Source: Comamonadaceae bacterium
GTDB taxonomy: Bacteria; Pseudomonadota; Gammaproteobacteria; Burkholderiales; Burkholderiaceae_C
NCBI GenBank assembly: GCA_947448885.1
Contig: CANFPJ010000007.1
Location: forward strand, 1 to 61,201
DNA length: 61,201 bases
Reading direction: 5' to 3'
In this document: positions 26,982 through 34,774 of the stretch, piece by piece
Layout of the letters: each line of letters starts with the position of its first letter
Position numbering within the stretch: the stretch's first letter is position 1
Position numbers and translations under genes: made by a program
The notes under the pieces: generated by a model
Database searches by the model: none
What the model saw: the letters and a program-made list of their open reading frames with translations, nothing else
Told to the model about the DNA's origin: nothing

Positions 26982-27004
26982 TTGATTAAGTCAATCAATT
27001 GATT
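26982..27004. promoter_or_regulatory. Candidate TetR operator with three half-sites
   Basis: In the 73-bp gap between the Rieske operon and the divergent TetR gene, TTGATT (26982-26987) and AATCAA (26993-26998) form an inverted repeat with a 5-bp spacer. AATCAATTGATT (26993-27004) is a perfect 12-bp palindrome. The middle half-site is shared. Its position over both likely promoters suits repression by the adjacent regulator, but binding is inferred. Confidence 0.7.
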
Positions 27005-27016
27005 TAGAGTCCGCGC

Positions 27017-27727
27017 ATGATTTCAACCCCATCCACGCTGGACCCTGTGGCGCCCCATGAATTGGGTCGCGGCCCACTGGCCCGTGCGGCCTTGATCCGC
27101 GCCGGGGTGCAGGTGTTTGGTGAAAACAGTTTGGCCAGCGCCACCACCCGCGAAATCGCCCAACTGGCCGGACAAAACATTTCGGCCATCGCCTATTACT
27201 TCGGCAACAAAGAGGGCTTGTACTTTGCGGTGGCCCATCACATTTGCGACACCTTGGTGGAACGCTTGGGCCCTCTCCTTGACGAGATCGAAGCACAGCT
27301 CCGCCAAGGCAACTGCGAGCCTGAAGTTTGCTTGCAACTTTTTGGCCGCTTGATCGGCGCCAGCCTATCCACCCACCAAGAGATGTTGACCGTGACCAGC
27401 ATCGTGGTCAAAGAGCAAATGCACCCAACCCAGGCCTTTGACATCTTGTACGAAGGTTGCCTGGAGCGCTTGCACCAAGTGGGCGCGCGCTTGATTGAGG
27501 CCTACACCGGCGAGCCCCCGGGTCAGCAAGAAACGGTGTTGCGCTTTCATGCCTTGCTGGGTCAAAGTTTGGCCTTTCGCTTTGCCCGCGAAACCATTGT
27601 GCGGCGCGCTGGGTGGAGCGACATCGGCCCAGAGCAGGTGGCGCTGATCGAGCGCGTGGTCACCGAGCAAGTGTGTGACGCCTTGCGCGGCCTGCGCTGG
27701 CGCCGCCAAGGTGCCGATCCGCGCTAA
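27017..27727 (+). CDS. TetR/AcrR family regulator (CecR-type C-terminal domain)
   Basis: A 236-residue repressor. The N-terminal helix-turn-helix is seen in ATTREIAQLAGQNISAIAYYFGNKEGLYFAV at about residues 42-72. The C-terminal ligand domain resembles the DUF1956/CecR group (FGRLIGASLSTHQEMLTVTSIVVKEQMHPTQAFDILYEG). It is divergent from the Rieske oxygenase operon and upstream of the Bug receptor genes, so it may control both arms. The candidate operator lies directly upstream of its start. Confidence 0.93.
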   Translation: MISTPSTLDPVAPHELGRGPLARAALIRAGVQVFGENSLASATTREIAQLAGQNISAIAYYFGNKEGLYFAVAHHICDTLVERLGPLLDEIEAQLRQGNCEPEVCLQLFGRLIGASLSTHQEMLTVTSIVVKEQMHPTQAFDILYEGCLERLHQVGARLIEAYTGEPPGQQETVLRFHALLGQSLAFRFARETIVRRAGWSDIGPEQVALIERVVTEQVCDALRGLRWRRQGADPR

Positions 27728-27784
27728 CGCGTCGGCAAGCGCCTGAACGATTCATTCAAAAAACCTTTCACTGGAGACACCCCC

Positions 27785-28747
27785 ATGATCCGACGCCGCC
27801 TCACCCTGCTGGCCCTGCTGTGCGCGCCCCTGATGGCCTGGTCCCAGGCTTACCCCAACAAACCCATCCGCTTGGTCGTGCCCTACGCACCTGGCGGTGC
27901 GGTGGATGCGCTGGCGCGCCCGGTGGCGCAAAAACTCAGTGAGATATTGGGTCAACCGGTGATCGTCGACAACCGACCTGGCGCCAACGCCACCTTGGGC
28001 GCCGACAACGTGGCGCGCTCCAGCCCCGATGGCTATTCCATCGTGCTGACCTCCATCGTGCATTACCTGGTGCCGTTTTTTTCGAAGAACGTGCCCTATG
28101 ACACGATGAAAGACTTCACCCCGATTGCCCAAGTGGCGATCACGCCCAACATCTTGGCGGTGCACCCATCGCTGCCGGTCAACTCGGTCAAAGAGTTGAT
28201 CGATCACGCCAAAAAGAACCCCGGCAAAATGTTTTATGGCACCACTGGCGTGGGCTCCACCCACCACTTGGGCGGTGTGCTGTTGGCGCAAATGGCCAAC
28301 ATCAGCTTGGAGCACCTGCCCTACAAAGGCGGCAGCCCCACCATCAACGACGCCCTGGGTGGGCAAATTCCGGTCGTCATCCTCACCTCGCCCACCATCT
28401 TGCCCCATGCCAAAGCCGGTCGCTTGCGCGCACTGGGCGTGATCGAAGGCAAGCGCGCCCGCTCCTCACCCGACGTGCCCTCGATTGGCGAGACAGTGCC
28501 CGGCTATGCCGTGCCCGACACCTGGTTTGGCGTGCTGGGACCGGCCAACATGCCCAAGCCCATCGTGGACAAGCTCAATGCGGCATTCCGCCAGGCCATC
28601 AACACGCCCGAGATCAAGCAGCGCTTGGAAGCCGGTGGCTATGAAATCACCGGCACCACCAGCGCCGATGAATTTGCCCAATCGATCAAGGCCGACACCG
28701 AGGTGTTTCGCAAGATCGTGGTCTCCGCCGGAATCAAGCCCGAATGA
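27785..28747 (+). CDS. Bug-family tripartite tricarboxylate transporter solute receptor
   Basis: A 320-residue periplasmic binding protein. A signal peptide (MIRRRLTLLALLCAPLMAWSQ) precedes the Bug hallmark AYPNKPIRLVVPYAPGGAVDALARPVAQKL. GANATLGADNVARSSPDGY and LPYKGGSPTINDALGGQIPVVI are further family blocks. Bug receptors bind mono- or dicarboxylates, aromatic acids or amides and deliver them to TctAB-type membrane proteins, which are not in this window. TGGAGAC precedes the ATG. The next gene overlaps by four bases and encodes a paralog. Confidence 0.93.
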   Translation: MIRRRLTLLALLCAPLMAWSQAYPNKPIRLVVPYAPGGAVDALARPVAQKLSEILGQPVIVDNRPGANATLGADNVARSSPDGYSIVLTSIVHYLVPFFSKNVPYDTMKDFTPIAQVAITPNILAVHPSLPVNSVKELIDHAKKNPGKMFYGTTGVGSTHHLGGVLLAQMANISLEHLPYKGGSPTINDALGGQIPVVILTSPTILPHAKAGRLRALGVIEGKRARSSPDVPSIGETVPGYAVPDTWFGVLGPANMPKPIVDKLNAAFRQAINTPEIKQRLEAGGYEITGTTSADEFAQSIKADTEVFRKIVVSAGIKPE

Positions 28748-29709
28748 AGCGCCGCCATCTGCTGGCCAGCGCGGCAGCACTGGGTTTGAGCGGTCCCAGC
28801 TGGGCCCAAAGCTACCCCAGCAAAGCGGTGCGTTTGGTGGTGCCCTATGCACCCGGTGGTGGGCTCGATGTGTTCAACCGACCCATGTCAATCAAGCTGG
28901 CTGAACTGATGGGCCAATCGGTGGTGATCGAAAACCGTGCCGGTGCGTCTGGCGTGATCGGTGCCGACGTGGTGGCCAAGTCAGCCCCCGATGGGCACAC
29001 CCTGTTGAGCGCGTTTTCATCGCAAATTTTGCAGCCCCATGTGCTCAAAAACGTGCCCTTTGACAACCAGCGCGACTTCACCCCGATTTTGGAAGCGGCG
29101 CGTGCACCCATCGCCATCGTGGTCAACCCGGCGCTGCCGGTGCAGTCGATGAAAGAGCTCATTGCCTACGCCAAGGCCAACCCCGGCAAAGTGGGCTATG
29201 TGACCGCAGGGTCCAACACCTCGCAACACCTCACGGGCTTGATGCTGGAAAAAGTCACCGGTGCGCAACTGATCCACGTGTCCTACAAAGGCGGAGGCCC
29301 AGCCCTCACCGATTTGTTGGGCGGACAAGTGCAAATGGGCATTTTGGTGCTCGGCCCCATCATGCAGCATGTGCAAAGCGGCAAGTTGCGCGCGCTGGCC
29401 GTGATCGAGTCCAGCCGCGCCAAGGCTGCGCCGCAAATCCCCACCCTGGAAGAAGCGGGTTTTGGCGGTGCCACCATGCCCGACACCTGGATTGGTTACT
29501 TTGGCCCGCGCGGCCTCAGTGCGCCCATCACGCGACAGATCAATGGCTGGATTCAACAGGCCGCTCAGGCCAACGACGTGCGCCCGCGCCTGGAAGCCGC
29601 GGGTTATGAGGTGGGCGGCGGCACGCCCGAACAATTTGCCGACAAAATCCGCCAAACCAACGACAACTACCGCCGCATCGTGGCGGCCGCCGACATCAAA
29701 CCCGAATAA
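28744..29709 (+). CDS. Bug-family tripartite tricarboxylate transporter solute receptor, second copy
   Basis: A 321-residue paralog of the preceding receptor. The signal sequence is MKRRHLLASAAALGLSGPSWA, followed by SYPSKAVRLVVPYAPGGGLDVFNRPMSIKL and the VSYKGGGPALTDLLGGQVQMGI block. The ATGA overlap with the upstream gene indicates coupled translation. The two receptors differ throughout the ligand lobes, so they may bind different but related acids. The FAH-family gene follows 15 bp downstream. Confidence 0.93.
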   Translation: MKRRHLLASAAALGLSGPSWAQSYPSKAVRLVVPYAPGGGLDVFNRPMSIKLAELMGQSVVIENRAGASGVIGADVVAKSAPDGHTLLSAFSSQILQPHVLKNVPFDNQRDFTPILEAARAPIAIVVNPALPVQSMKELIAYAKANPGKVGYVTAGSNTSQHLTGLMLEKVTGAQLIHVSYKGGGPALTDLLGGQVQMGILVLGPIMQHVQSGKLRALAVIESSRAKAAPQIPTLEEAGFGGATMPDTWIGYFGPRGLSAPITRQINGWIQQAAQANDVRPRLEAAGYEVGGGTPEQFADKIRQTNDNYRRIVAAADIKPE

Positions 29710-29724
29710 GCCCCAAGGAACACC

Positions 29725-30729
29725 ATGAAACTCGCCACCTTTATCGACCCCGCACAACACACCGTCATTGGCGCTGTTGACACCGCCAGCCACACCGTAT
29801 TGGCACTGCAAGCTGCGCACCGCCAACACAAGGGCAGTGACAGCCCACATTTGGTGGACATGCTGGCCCTGATGGACGGCGCCGAGCCCGCCTTGGCGCT
29901 CGCCCGTGACATCGAACGCCTGGGTGCCGGTGCAGGCCCGCATCGCCATGCGCTGGCCAGCGTCAAACTGCTCGCCCCCGTGCCCGTGCCACGTCAAATT
30001 CGCGACTTCAACAACGCCGAGGACCACATGCGCAATGCCCCGGCCGGCATGCAAATGCTGGTGGCCCGCATGAAAGGCCAGCCCGTGCCGGCGCGCAGCG
30101 ATGTGCAAGTGAGCATCCCTGATGTGAACTTTTCCCAACCCATTTTTTACATCAGCAACCGCTTCAATGTGGTCGGCACCGAGGCCACTGTTGAGTGGCC
30201 CAGCTACAGCGAATGGTTTGACTACGAAGGCGAGTTTGGTTTCTTCATTGGCAAGGGCGGCAAAAACATCAGCAAAGCCGATGCACCGAAGCACATTTTT
30301 GGCTACACGGTGTTCAATGATTTTTCGGCGCGCGACAAACAAATCCGCGAAATGGAAGGCCGCATGGGCCCGACCAAAGGCAAAAGCTTTGACACCGGCA
30401 ATGCCATGGGCCCGTGGATCGTGACGGCCGATGAAATCCCCAACGCGCGCGACCTGAAAGTCCAAGTGCGCGTCAATGGCGAGGTCTGGGGCAACAGCTC
30501 AACCAGCAGCATGATCCACAGCTTTGAGGACATGATCGCCTACATCTCTGAATGCGAAACCCTGCACGTGGGCGAGTTTTTTGGCAGCGGCACCATGGCA
30601 GGTTGTTGCAGCCTGGAATGCGACCGCTGGATGAAAGACGGCGATGTGATCGAAGTCGAGTTCGAGCGCATTGGCGTCTTGCGCAACCCGGTCAAGCGGG
30701 TGAAGCCATCAGATCAGGCGCGAGCCTGA
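29725..30729 (+). CDS. Fumarylacetoacetate hydrolase family protein
   Basis: A 334-residue member of the FAH superfamily, which hydrolyses or decarboxylates 2-oxo acids from ring cleavage. The metal-binding acidic residues are in WFDYEGEFGFFIGKGG, and the NDFSARD motif follows (residues about 192-198). The N-terminal domain is longer than in minimal family members. Its place after TetR and two Bug receptors, opposite a Rieske oxygenase operon, suggests hydrolysis of a ring-fission product; substrate not determined. Confidence 0.9.
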   Translation: MKLATFIDPAQHTVIGAVDTASHTVLALQAAHRQHKGSDSPHLVDMLALMDGAEPALALARDIERLGAGAGPHRHALASVKLLAPVPVPRQIRDFNNAEDHMRNAPAGMQMLVARMKGQPVPARSDVQVSIPDVNFSQPIFYISNRFNVVGTEATVEWPSYSEWFDYEGEFGFFIGKGGKNISKADAPKHIFGYTVFNDFSARDKQIREMEGRMGPTKGKSFDTGNAMGPWIVTADEIPNARDLKVQVRVNGEVWGNSSTSSMIHSFEDMIAYISECETLHVGEFFGSGTMAGCCSLECDRWMKDGDVIEVEFERIGVLRNPVKRVKPSDQARA

Positions 30730-30822
30730 CGACCATCCCCATGATCAGCCACAAACCATGGTCTTCCAGATGAGTGATGGCGCCTCGCCTCGGGGCTGCC
30801 GCATTCACCTGAACCCAACCTT

Positions 30823-31569
30823 TCAAACCCCGCCCGAGACATCCACCACCGCGCCGGTGGAATAAGAAGACGCATCCGACACCAGCCAAGCGATCGCTTG
30901 GGCCACTTCTTCGGCGCGGCCAGCGCGTTTCATGGGCACAAAGTCTTTGGCCTTGCTGGCGCGATCGGCGTCGCCCGCAGCGGCGTGGATTTCGGTGTCG
31001 ATCAGACCGGGGCGAACGGCGTTGACGCGCACGCCCTCGGCGGCGACCTCGCGGGCCAGGCCGATGGTGAAAGTTTCAATGGCCGACTTGGACGCCGCAT
31101 AGTCCACCGCCATGCCTGGCGCACCGGTTTTGACAAATGCCGTGGACAGGTTGACGATGCTGCCGCCCGCGCCACCCTGGCGGGTGGACAGACGCGCCAC
31201 CGCCGCTTGCGCGCACATGAAAGTGCCCATCACATTGGTGGCAAACACCCGCTGAAAGCGCGCCGCATCCATGCCCTCCACCCGCGCATAAGGCGCGACG
31301 ATGCCCGCGTTGTTGACCAGCGCATGCAGGGGTGGGCATTCGCGGTCCACAAAGTCAAACAGGGCGTGCACTTGGTCAGGTTGCGACACATCAGCGGCCA
31401 CGCACCAAGCTTGGCCACCGGCGGCTTGGATGTCTTTCACCACCGCTTGGGCGGTGGCTTGGTTGCTGGCGTAGTTGATGCAAATGGCATGCCCTTGCTG
31501 GGCCAATAACCGAGCAGTGGCCGCGCCGATGCCGCGGCCGCCGCCGGTGATGAGAATGGTTTTCTTCAT
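30823..31569 (-). CDS. Short-chain dehydrogenase/reductase
   Basis: A 248-residue classical SDR. The cofactor motif TGGGRGIG is at residues 8-15, NNAG follows at about 88, the catalytic Ser lies in IVNLSTA and the Tyr-Lys pair in YAASK. The region after the first strand (INYASNQATAQAVVKDI) has no acidic residue directly after beta-2, which favours NADP. The substrate is unknown; relatives are annotated as 3-oxoacyl-ACP or glucose dehydrogenase-like. It overlaps the upstream gene by an ATGA, so it is the last gene of the tautomerase-SoxXA operon. Confidence 0.92.
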   Translation of the reverse strand: MKKTILITGGGRGIGAATARLLAQQGHAICINYASNQATAQAVVKDIQAAGGQAWCVAADVSQPDQVHALFDFVDRECPPLHALVNNAGIVAPYARVEGMDAARFQRVFATNVMGTFMCAQAAVARLSTRQGGAGGSIVNLSTAFVKTGAPGMAVDYAASKSAIETFTIGLAREVAAEGVRVNAVRPGLIDTEIHAAAGDADRASKAKDFVPMKRAGRAEEVAQAIAWLVSDASSYSTGAVVDVSGGV

Positions 31570-32303
31570 GCGGCCGGACCCGCCACGGTGACGCCGCGCA
31601 CGCCGTTGCGTTCGATGATTTGCGCGACCAAGCCCGATGCCTTGGCCTTCTCCACAAATTGGTGCAAATAGGCCGCAGCGGCCGTGCCGCCTTTGGGCAC
31701 CCCAATGGCTTGGCCAATGGCCGTGAAGCGACCCGCCAAAATGCGCGAGCCCGGCAGCTTGGCCTGCTCTTGCACCAAGCGTGGGCGCAGGCCCGACAGC
31801 GCCTCCAGGCCTTGGGCCACAAATTGGGCAAACGAGTCGTCCATGCTGGCCAGTTGCACCAACTGCGCGTGCTTCAAGCTGCGGCTCAAATACAAGTCGT
31901 AAGCACTTTTGTGCATGACCGCGATGCGCACACCGGCACGGTCGACATCTTCGATGCGCTGCAAGGGCGAGTTGGCCGGCACCAAATAGGTGGCCTCAAT
32001 CTCCAAATAGGGGGCCGAGAAATCAATCACGTTTTGGCGCGCCGGCTCGACCGCCAACAATGCCATGTGCCACACGCCGCTTTGCGCCGCATCGGCCATT
32101 TCACCGGGTGTGGCATAAGGGAGAAATTCAATCGGCACACCGATGTCTCGGGCCACTTCGCGCGCCAAATCGGGCGCGATGCCGGTGGGGGCAAGGTTTG
32201 GGTCTTTCATGCTGACCAATAAAAAATTGGCCAGGTTCAAGCCCACTTTCAAGGTGCCTTGGGGGGCGAGTTCTGCGCGCACGCTGTCCATTGAGGGGGT
32301 CAT
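31566..32303 (-). CDS. Type II periplasmic-binding-fold protein without signal peptide
   Basis: A 245-residue protein resembling amino-acid ABC receptors: GTLKVGLNLANFLLVS, APTGIAPDLAREVARDIGVPIEFLPYATPGEMADAAQSGVWHMALL and FSAPYLEIEATYLV are typical of lobe 1. No hydrophobic leader is present from the ATG at 32303, and extending upstream to 32387 does not add one. No ABC permease or ATPase lies near it. It may be a cytoplasmic enzyme or sensor with this fold, or a receptor whose export route is not obvious. It overlaps the SDR gene by 4 nt and starts 40 bp after the SoxXA stop. Confidence 0.78.
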   Translation of the reverse strand: MTPSMDSVRAELAPQGTLKVGLNLANFLLVSMKDPNLAPTGIAPDLAREVARDIGVPIEFLPYATPGEMADAAQSGVWHMALLAVEPARQNVIDFSAPYLEIEATYLVPANSPLQRIEDVDRAGVRIAVMHKSAYDLYLSRSLKHAQLVQLASMDDSFAQFVAQGLEALSGLRPRLVQEQAKLPGSRILAGRFTAIGQAIGVPKGGTAAAAYLHQFVEKAKASGLVAQIIERNGVRGVTVAGPAA

Positions 32304-32343
32304 GGTCGGTTCTTTCTGTGAACGAGGGAGTGAATCAAAAAAA

Positions 32344-33534
32344 TCAGCGCCGCACCGAAGGCCCCTCCAGGGGCATGCCGTTGGCACGGACTTTCAAATA
32401 CAGCTCCAGGCTGCGCAAAATGGCGCTGCCGGGCTCGGGCATGGCGGACTGTACGCCAGAGTAACAAGCGCGCAAGCGTCGGTCCATGCCCCCGGCTTGT
32501 TGCCATGACAAGCGATAAATGGGAAAGCCCGTGGGGTGACCCGGGCTGATGGTGTCGCCGCGCATTTGCGCGCCCACACGGTCATCGTGGCAATGGGCAC
32601 AGGAGAGGTTCATGCGTCCCTGCCGACTTTGGTATTGATCGGCACCGGCTTGCCACTGGGCTTGCCAAACCGATTGCCGAGCCACTGGTGCTTGCACCGC
32701 GATGGGTTCGCCACGTGCCGCGTGGTGCAGGGCTGCACTCAATGCCAACACCGTGTCGTCGGGCTGGGCACTGGATGCACCCTGGCGCTGTCGACACACA
32801 CCAATTTGGTCCTCCAGGTTGCGCAAGGACCGCCCATCAGGGCTTAGCTTGGGGTGCTGGGCCACGGCTTTGCGCATGTCAGCCACGGGTCCGTGGCAGG
32901 ACTGGCAAGTGGGGCCTGGCTTGCTTTGGCCCCAAGCCGCCAAGCCGCGCTCGACCCACAGGCTCATGGGGTTGGCCATGTCATCGTCGTTCATTTGGCG
33001 CAAGCTGGGCGACAAAAAAGCCAAGCCACTGATGCGCCCTTGGGTGTCTGGCGTCGGGTTCTTGGGTGCAAGGGTCAAGGGCGCTGATGTGGATGCGGAT
33101 GGCGAAAAAGCGGGCGGCGCAGAAGGTGTCTGCGCAATGACCGTTCGCTGCTGCAAGGCCAAAACCACCGCGTCAATTTGTTCGGTGCTCAACACCGCTT
33201 GGGCAGGTGCGGGTTGGCGCAAGCCACTCAAGCTGCCAAAAACCGGCATCAAGGTGTCGGGCCGCAGGTGGCGTGGATCGACCACCCATTGCCGCAACTG
33301 CGCCGCGTTGTAGCGCTGCGCCACCCCATCCAATGAAGGCGCAAAGGTGCTGGTGGATGCAGGAGCCGCCTGCCAAGCATGGCAGGCGCCGCAATTGCCC
33401 AGGCTGCGCTCGGTGATGATGCGCCAACCGAGATCGGCATTGGCCTGTGCCAACCCGGCCCAAAGGGCCAAGCCCAAGGGGCCCGCCCATGCCCTGACCC
33501 CTGAGCGAAATGCCCGCAGGAACGCCCGGGTCAC
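32344..33534 (-). CDS. SoxX-SoxA fusion, triheme cytochrome c of thiosulfate oxidation
   Basis: A 396-residue exported cytochrome in which SoxX- and SoxA-like domains are joined. A signal peptide (about residues 1-33) is followed by a SoxX-type domain with heme motif C48-GA-C51-H52 and PDTLMPVFG, where M96 would be the axial ligand. After a Ser/Pro/Ala linker (about 130-165) comes a SoxA-type domain: NPMSLWVERGLAAW, heme motif C210-QS-C213-H214, C247 as likely axial Cys, heme motif C312-AH-C315-H316 and RACYSG with C357 at the place of the SoxA active-site cysteine. SoxXA normally links thiosulfate to SoxYZ. No soxYZ, soxB or soxCD is in the window. A GTG start overlapping the upstream stop (GTGA) fits the signal peptide better than ATG 33567. 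Confidence 0.87.
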   Translation of the reverse strand: MTRAFLRAFRSGVRAWAGPLGLALWAGLAQANADLGWRIITERSLGNCGACHAWQAAPASTSTFAPSLDGVAQRYNAAQLRQWVVDPRHLRPDTLMPVFGSLSGLRQPAPAQAVLSTEQIDAVVLALQQRTVIAQTPSAPPAFSPSASTSAPLTLAPKNPTPDTQGRISGLAFLSPSLRQMNDDDMANPMSLWVERGLAAWGQSKPGPTCQSCHGPVADMRKAVAQHPKLSPDGRSLRNLEDQIGVCRQRQGASSAQPDDTVLALSAALHHAARGEPIAVQAPVARQSVWQAQWQAGADQYQSRQGRMNLSCAHCHDDRVGAQMRGDTISPGHPTGFPIYRLSWQQAGGMDRRLRACYSGVQSAMPEPGSAILRSLELYLKVRANGMPLEGPSVRR

Positions 33535-34091
33535 GCCGCCCTCTGGGTCTCGGCCAAATCGTTCCAAACCTCTTGCCGGGTGAACTGGCCGTTGACCACT
33601 TCAAAGCGGTCGATGAAGCGGATGCCTTCAAACGCAGTGCCATCGTTCCACACGCCAAACAAGGTGCCGCTGCAATACACCACGGTGGTGTCGCCTTGCC
33701 AACATTCGTCAAAGCGTTCGTAGCGTTTGGCCACCGAGCGGTAGCGCGGCTTGGCCCAATCCATCAACTGCTCCAAGCGGTGCATCACGAACGGGCCCGG
33801 AAAAACCATTTCAAAGCCTGGCGCCAAAAACGCTTGGGCCTCGGTCAGTTTGCGCGCGGCCATGGTTTCCAAAAAGCTTTGCACCCGCGCACTCGCATCG
33901 GGCACCACGGCCGCCCCAGCGGAATAGACCTTGCCATCGCGCCGATAGGTGCTGGCCTCGTTGATGAACACCGTGGTCCCCGCATCGCTGGCGGAGATCA
34001 CCGAACGGGCGGTGTCGGCCAAGCGTTGCACCAAGCGGTGCTGGGCCTCAGGCGGATAGCCCGGCAACAAAGTCACAGTGATCACAGGCAT
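33531..34091 (-). CDS. Tautomerase-NTF2/SnoaL fusion protein
   Basis: A 186-residue two-domain protein. Residues 1-65 resemble the 4-oxalocrotonate tautomerase family, with Pro directly after Met (MPVITVTLLPGYPPEAQHRLVQRLADTA...), the residue that acts as general base in that family. Residues 68-180 have an NTF2/SnoaL pattern (VQSFLETMAARKLTEAQAFLAPGFEMVFPG, WNDGTAFEGIRFIDRFEVVNGQFTRQEVW). The combination suggests a bifunctional isomerase or a tautomerase with a binding domain; no reaction can be named. First gene of the operon with SoxXA, the binding-fold protein and the SDR. Confidence 0.72.
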   Translation of the reverse strand: MPVITVTLLPGYPPEAQHRLVQRLADTARSVISASDAGTTVFINEASTYRRDGKVYSAGAAVVPDASARVQSFLETMAARKLTEAQAFLAPGFEMVFPGPFVMHRLEQLMDWAKPRYRSVAKRYERFDECWQGDTTVVYCSGTLFGVWNDGTAFEGIRFIDRFEVVNGQFTRQEVWNDLAETQRAA

Positions 34092-34116
34092 GAAACAAAT
34101 CTCCCAACAACAAACA

Positions 34117-34698
34117 TCACAAACCCAGGGGGCTCACGCCCACCAACCAGGCATGGGCTTTGAACAAAAACACCGCATACAGCACCACACCACCCATCAC
34201 CGCCACCAAAGTGGCCCGCATTTGCGGCACCACCGGTGCCAAGTTGGCTGCGCGGTCACGGGCCCGGGCAGCGCGAAAACACAGCACCGCCCAGAGCAAA
34301 AAAGTACCGAACAAAATCACATCTTCCAAGTTGCCGTTGGCCAGCAAATGGGCCAGTGCCCACACCTTGACGCTGAGCACCATGGGGTGACGCATGCGGG
34401 CTTTGAGGTGGTTGCCCGGCACATAAGCTGCCACCAGCAACACCGAGGCCAACAGCATCAACAAGGCCGCACCATGGCGCGTGGCCACAGGTGGCACCCA
34501 CAGCACCGTGGGTGTGCTTCGGGCCAGGTCGTAGCCCCAGCACAACAACACAAAGCCCGCCAAAGACACCAAAGCGTAAAGCCCTTTGAAGGTTTTTTCG
34601 CCCCAGCGCTCGATTTGCTGGCTGCGCCAGCCCTCGGCAAACACCCGCACGGAATGCGCACCCAAAAACAAAACCAAGCCCAGCAGCAGCCATGTCAT
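34117..34698 (-). CDS. NnrU family membrane protein
   Basis: A 193-residue inner-membrane protein with about six hydrophobic segments. The family signature is HLKARMRHPMVLSVKVWALAHLLANGNLEDVILFGTFLLWAV, near mevalonate-pathway-like methyltransferase membrane folds and ZDS/15-cis-zeta-carotene isomerase relatives. NnrU was named from nitrogen-oxide metabolism loci, but no denitrification genes are present here. The role is unknown. AGGAG lies upstream of its start, directly after a 7-bp hairpin. Confidence 0.9.
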   Translation of the reverse strand: MTWLLLGLVLFLGAHSVRVFAEGWRSQQIERWGEKTFKGLYALVSLAGFVLLCWGYDLARSTPTVLWVPPVATRHGAALLMLLASVLLVAAYVPGNHLKARMRHPMVLSVKVWALAHLLANGNLEDVILFGTFLLWAVLCFRAARARDRAANLAPVVPQMRATLVAVMGGVVLYAVFLFKAHAWLVGVSPLGL

Positions 34699-34709
34699 GG
34701 CGTTTCTCC

Positions 34710-34728
34710 TGCCCCGACCGCCGGGGCA
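34710..34728. other. GC-rich hairpin between the Nudix and NnrU genes
   Basis: TGCCCCG and CGGGGCA form a 7-bp perfect stem around ACCGC. It sits just upstream of the NnrU ribosome-binding site and downstream of the Nudix stop on the minus strand. No T-run follows, so attenuation or mRNA-end stabilisation is as likely as termination. Confidence 0.5.
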
Positions 34729-34774
34729 CAGCGGCCCATGATACGCAAGCGCCCATCAGACCCGACCATGGGCT

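Noticed and set aside
34117-34698. Denitrification locus suggested by the NnrU name
   Set aside because: No nitrite, nitric oxide or nitrous oxide reductase gene is present; NnrU proteins are widespread outside denitrifiers.
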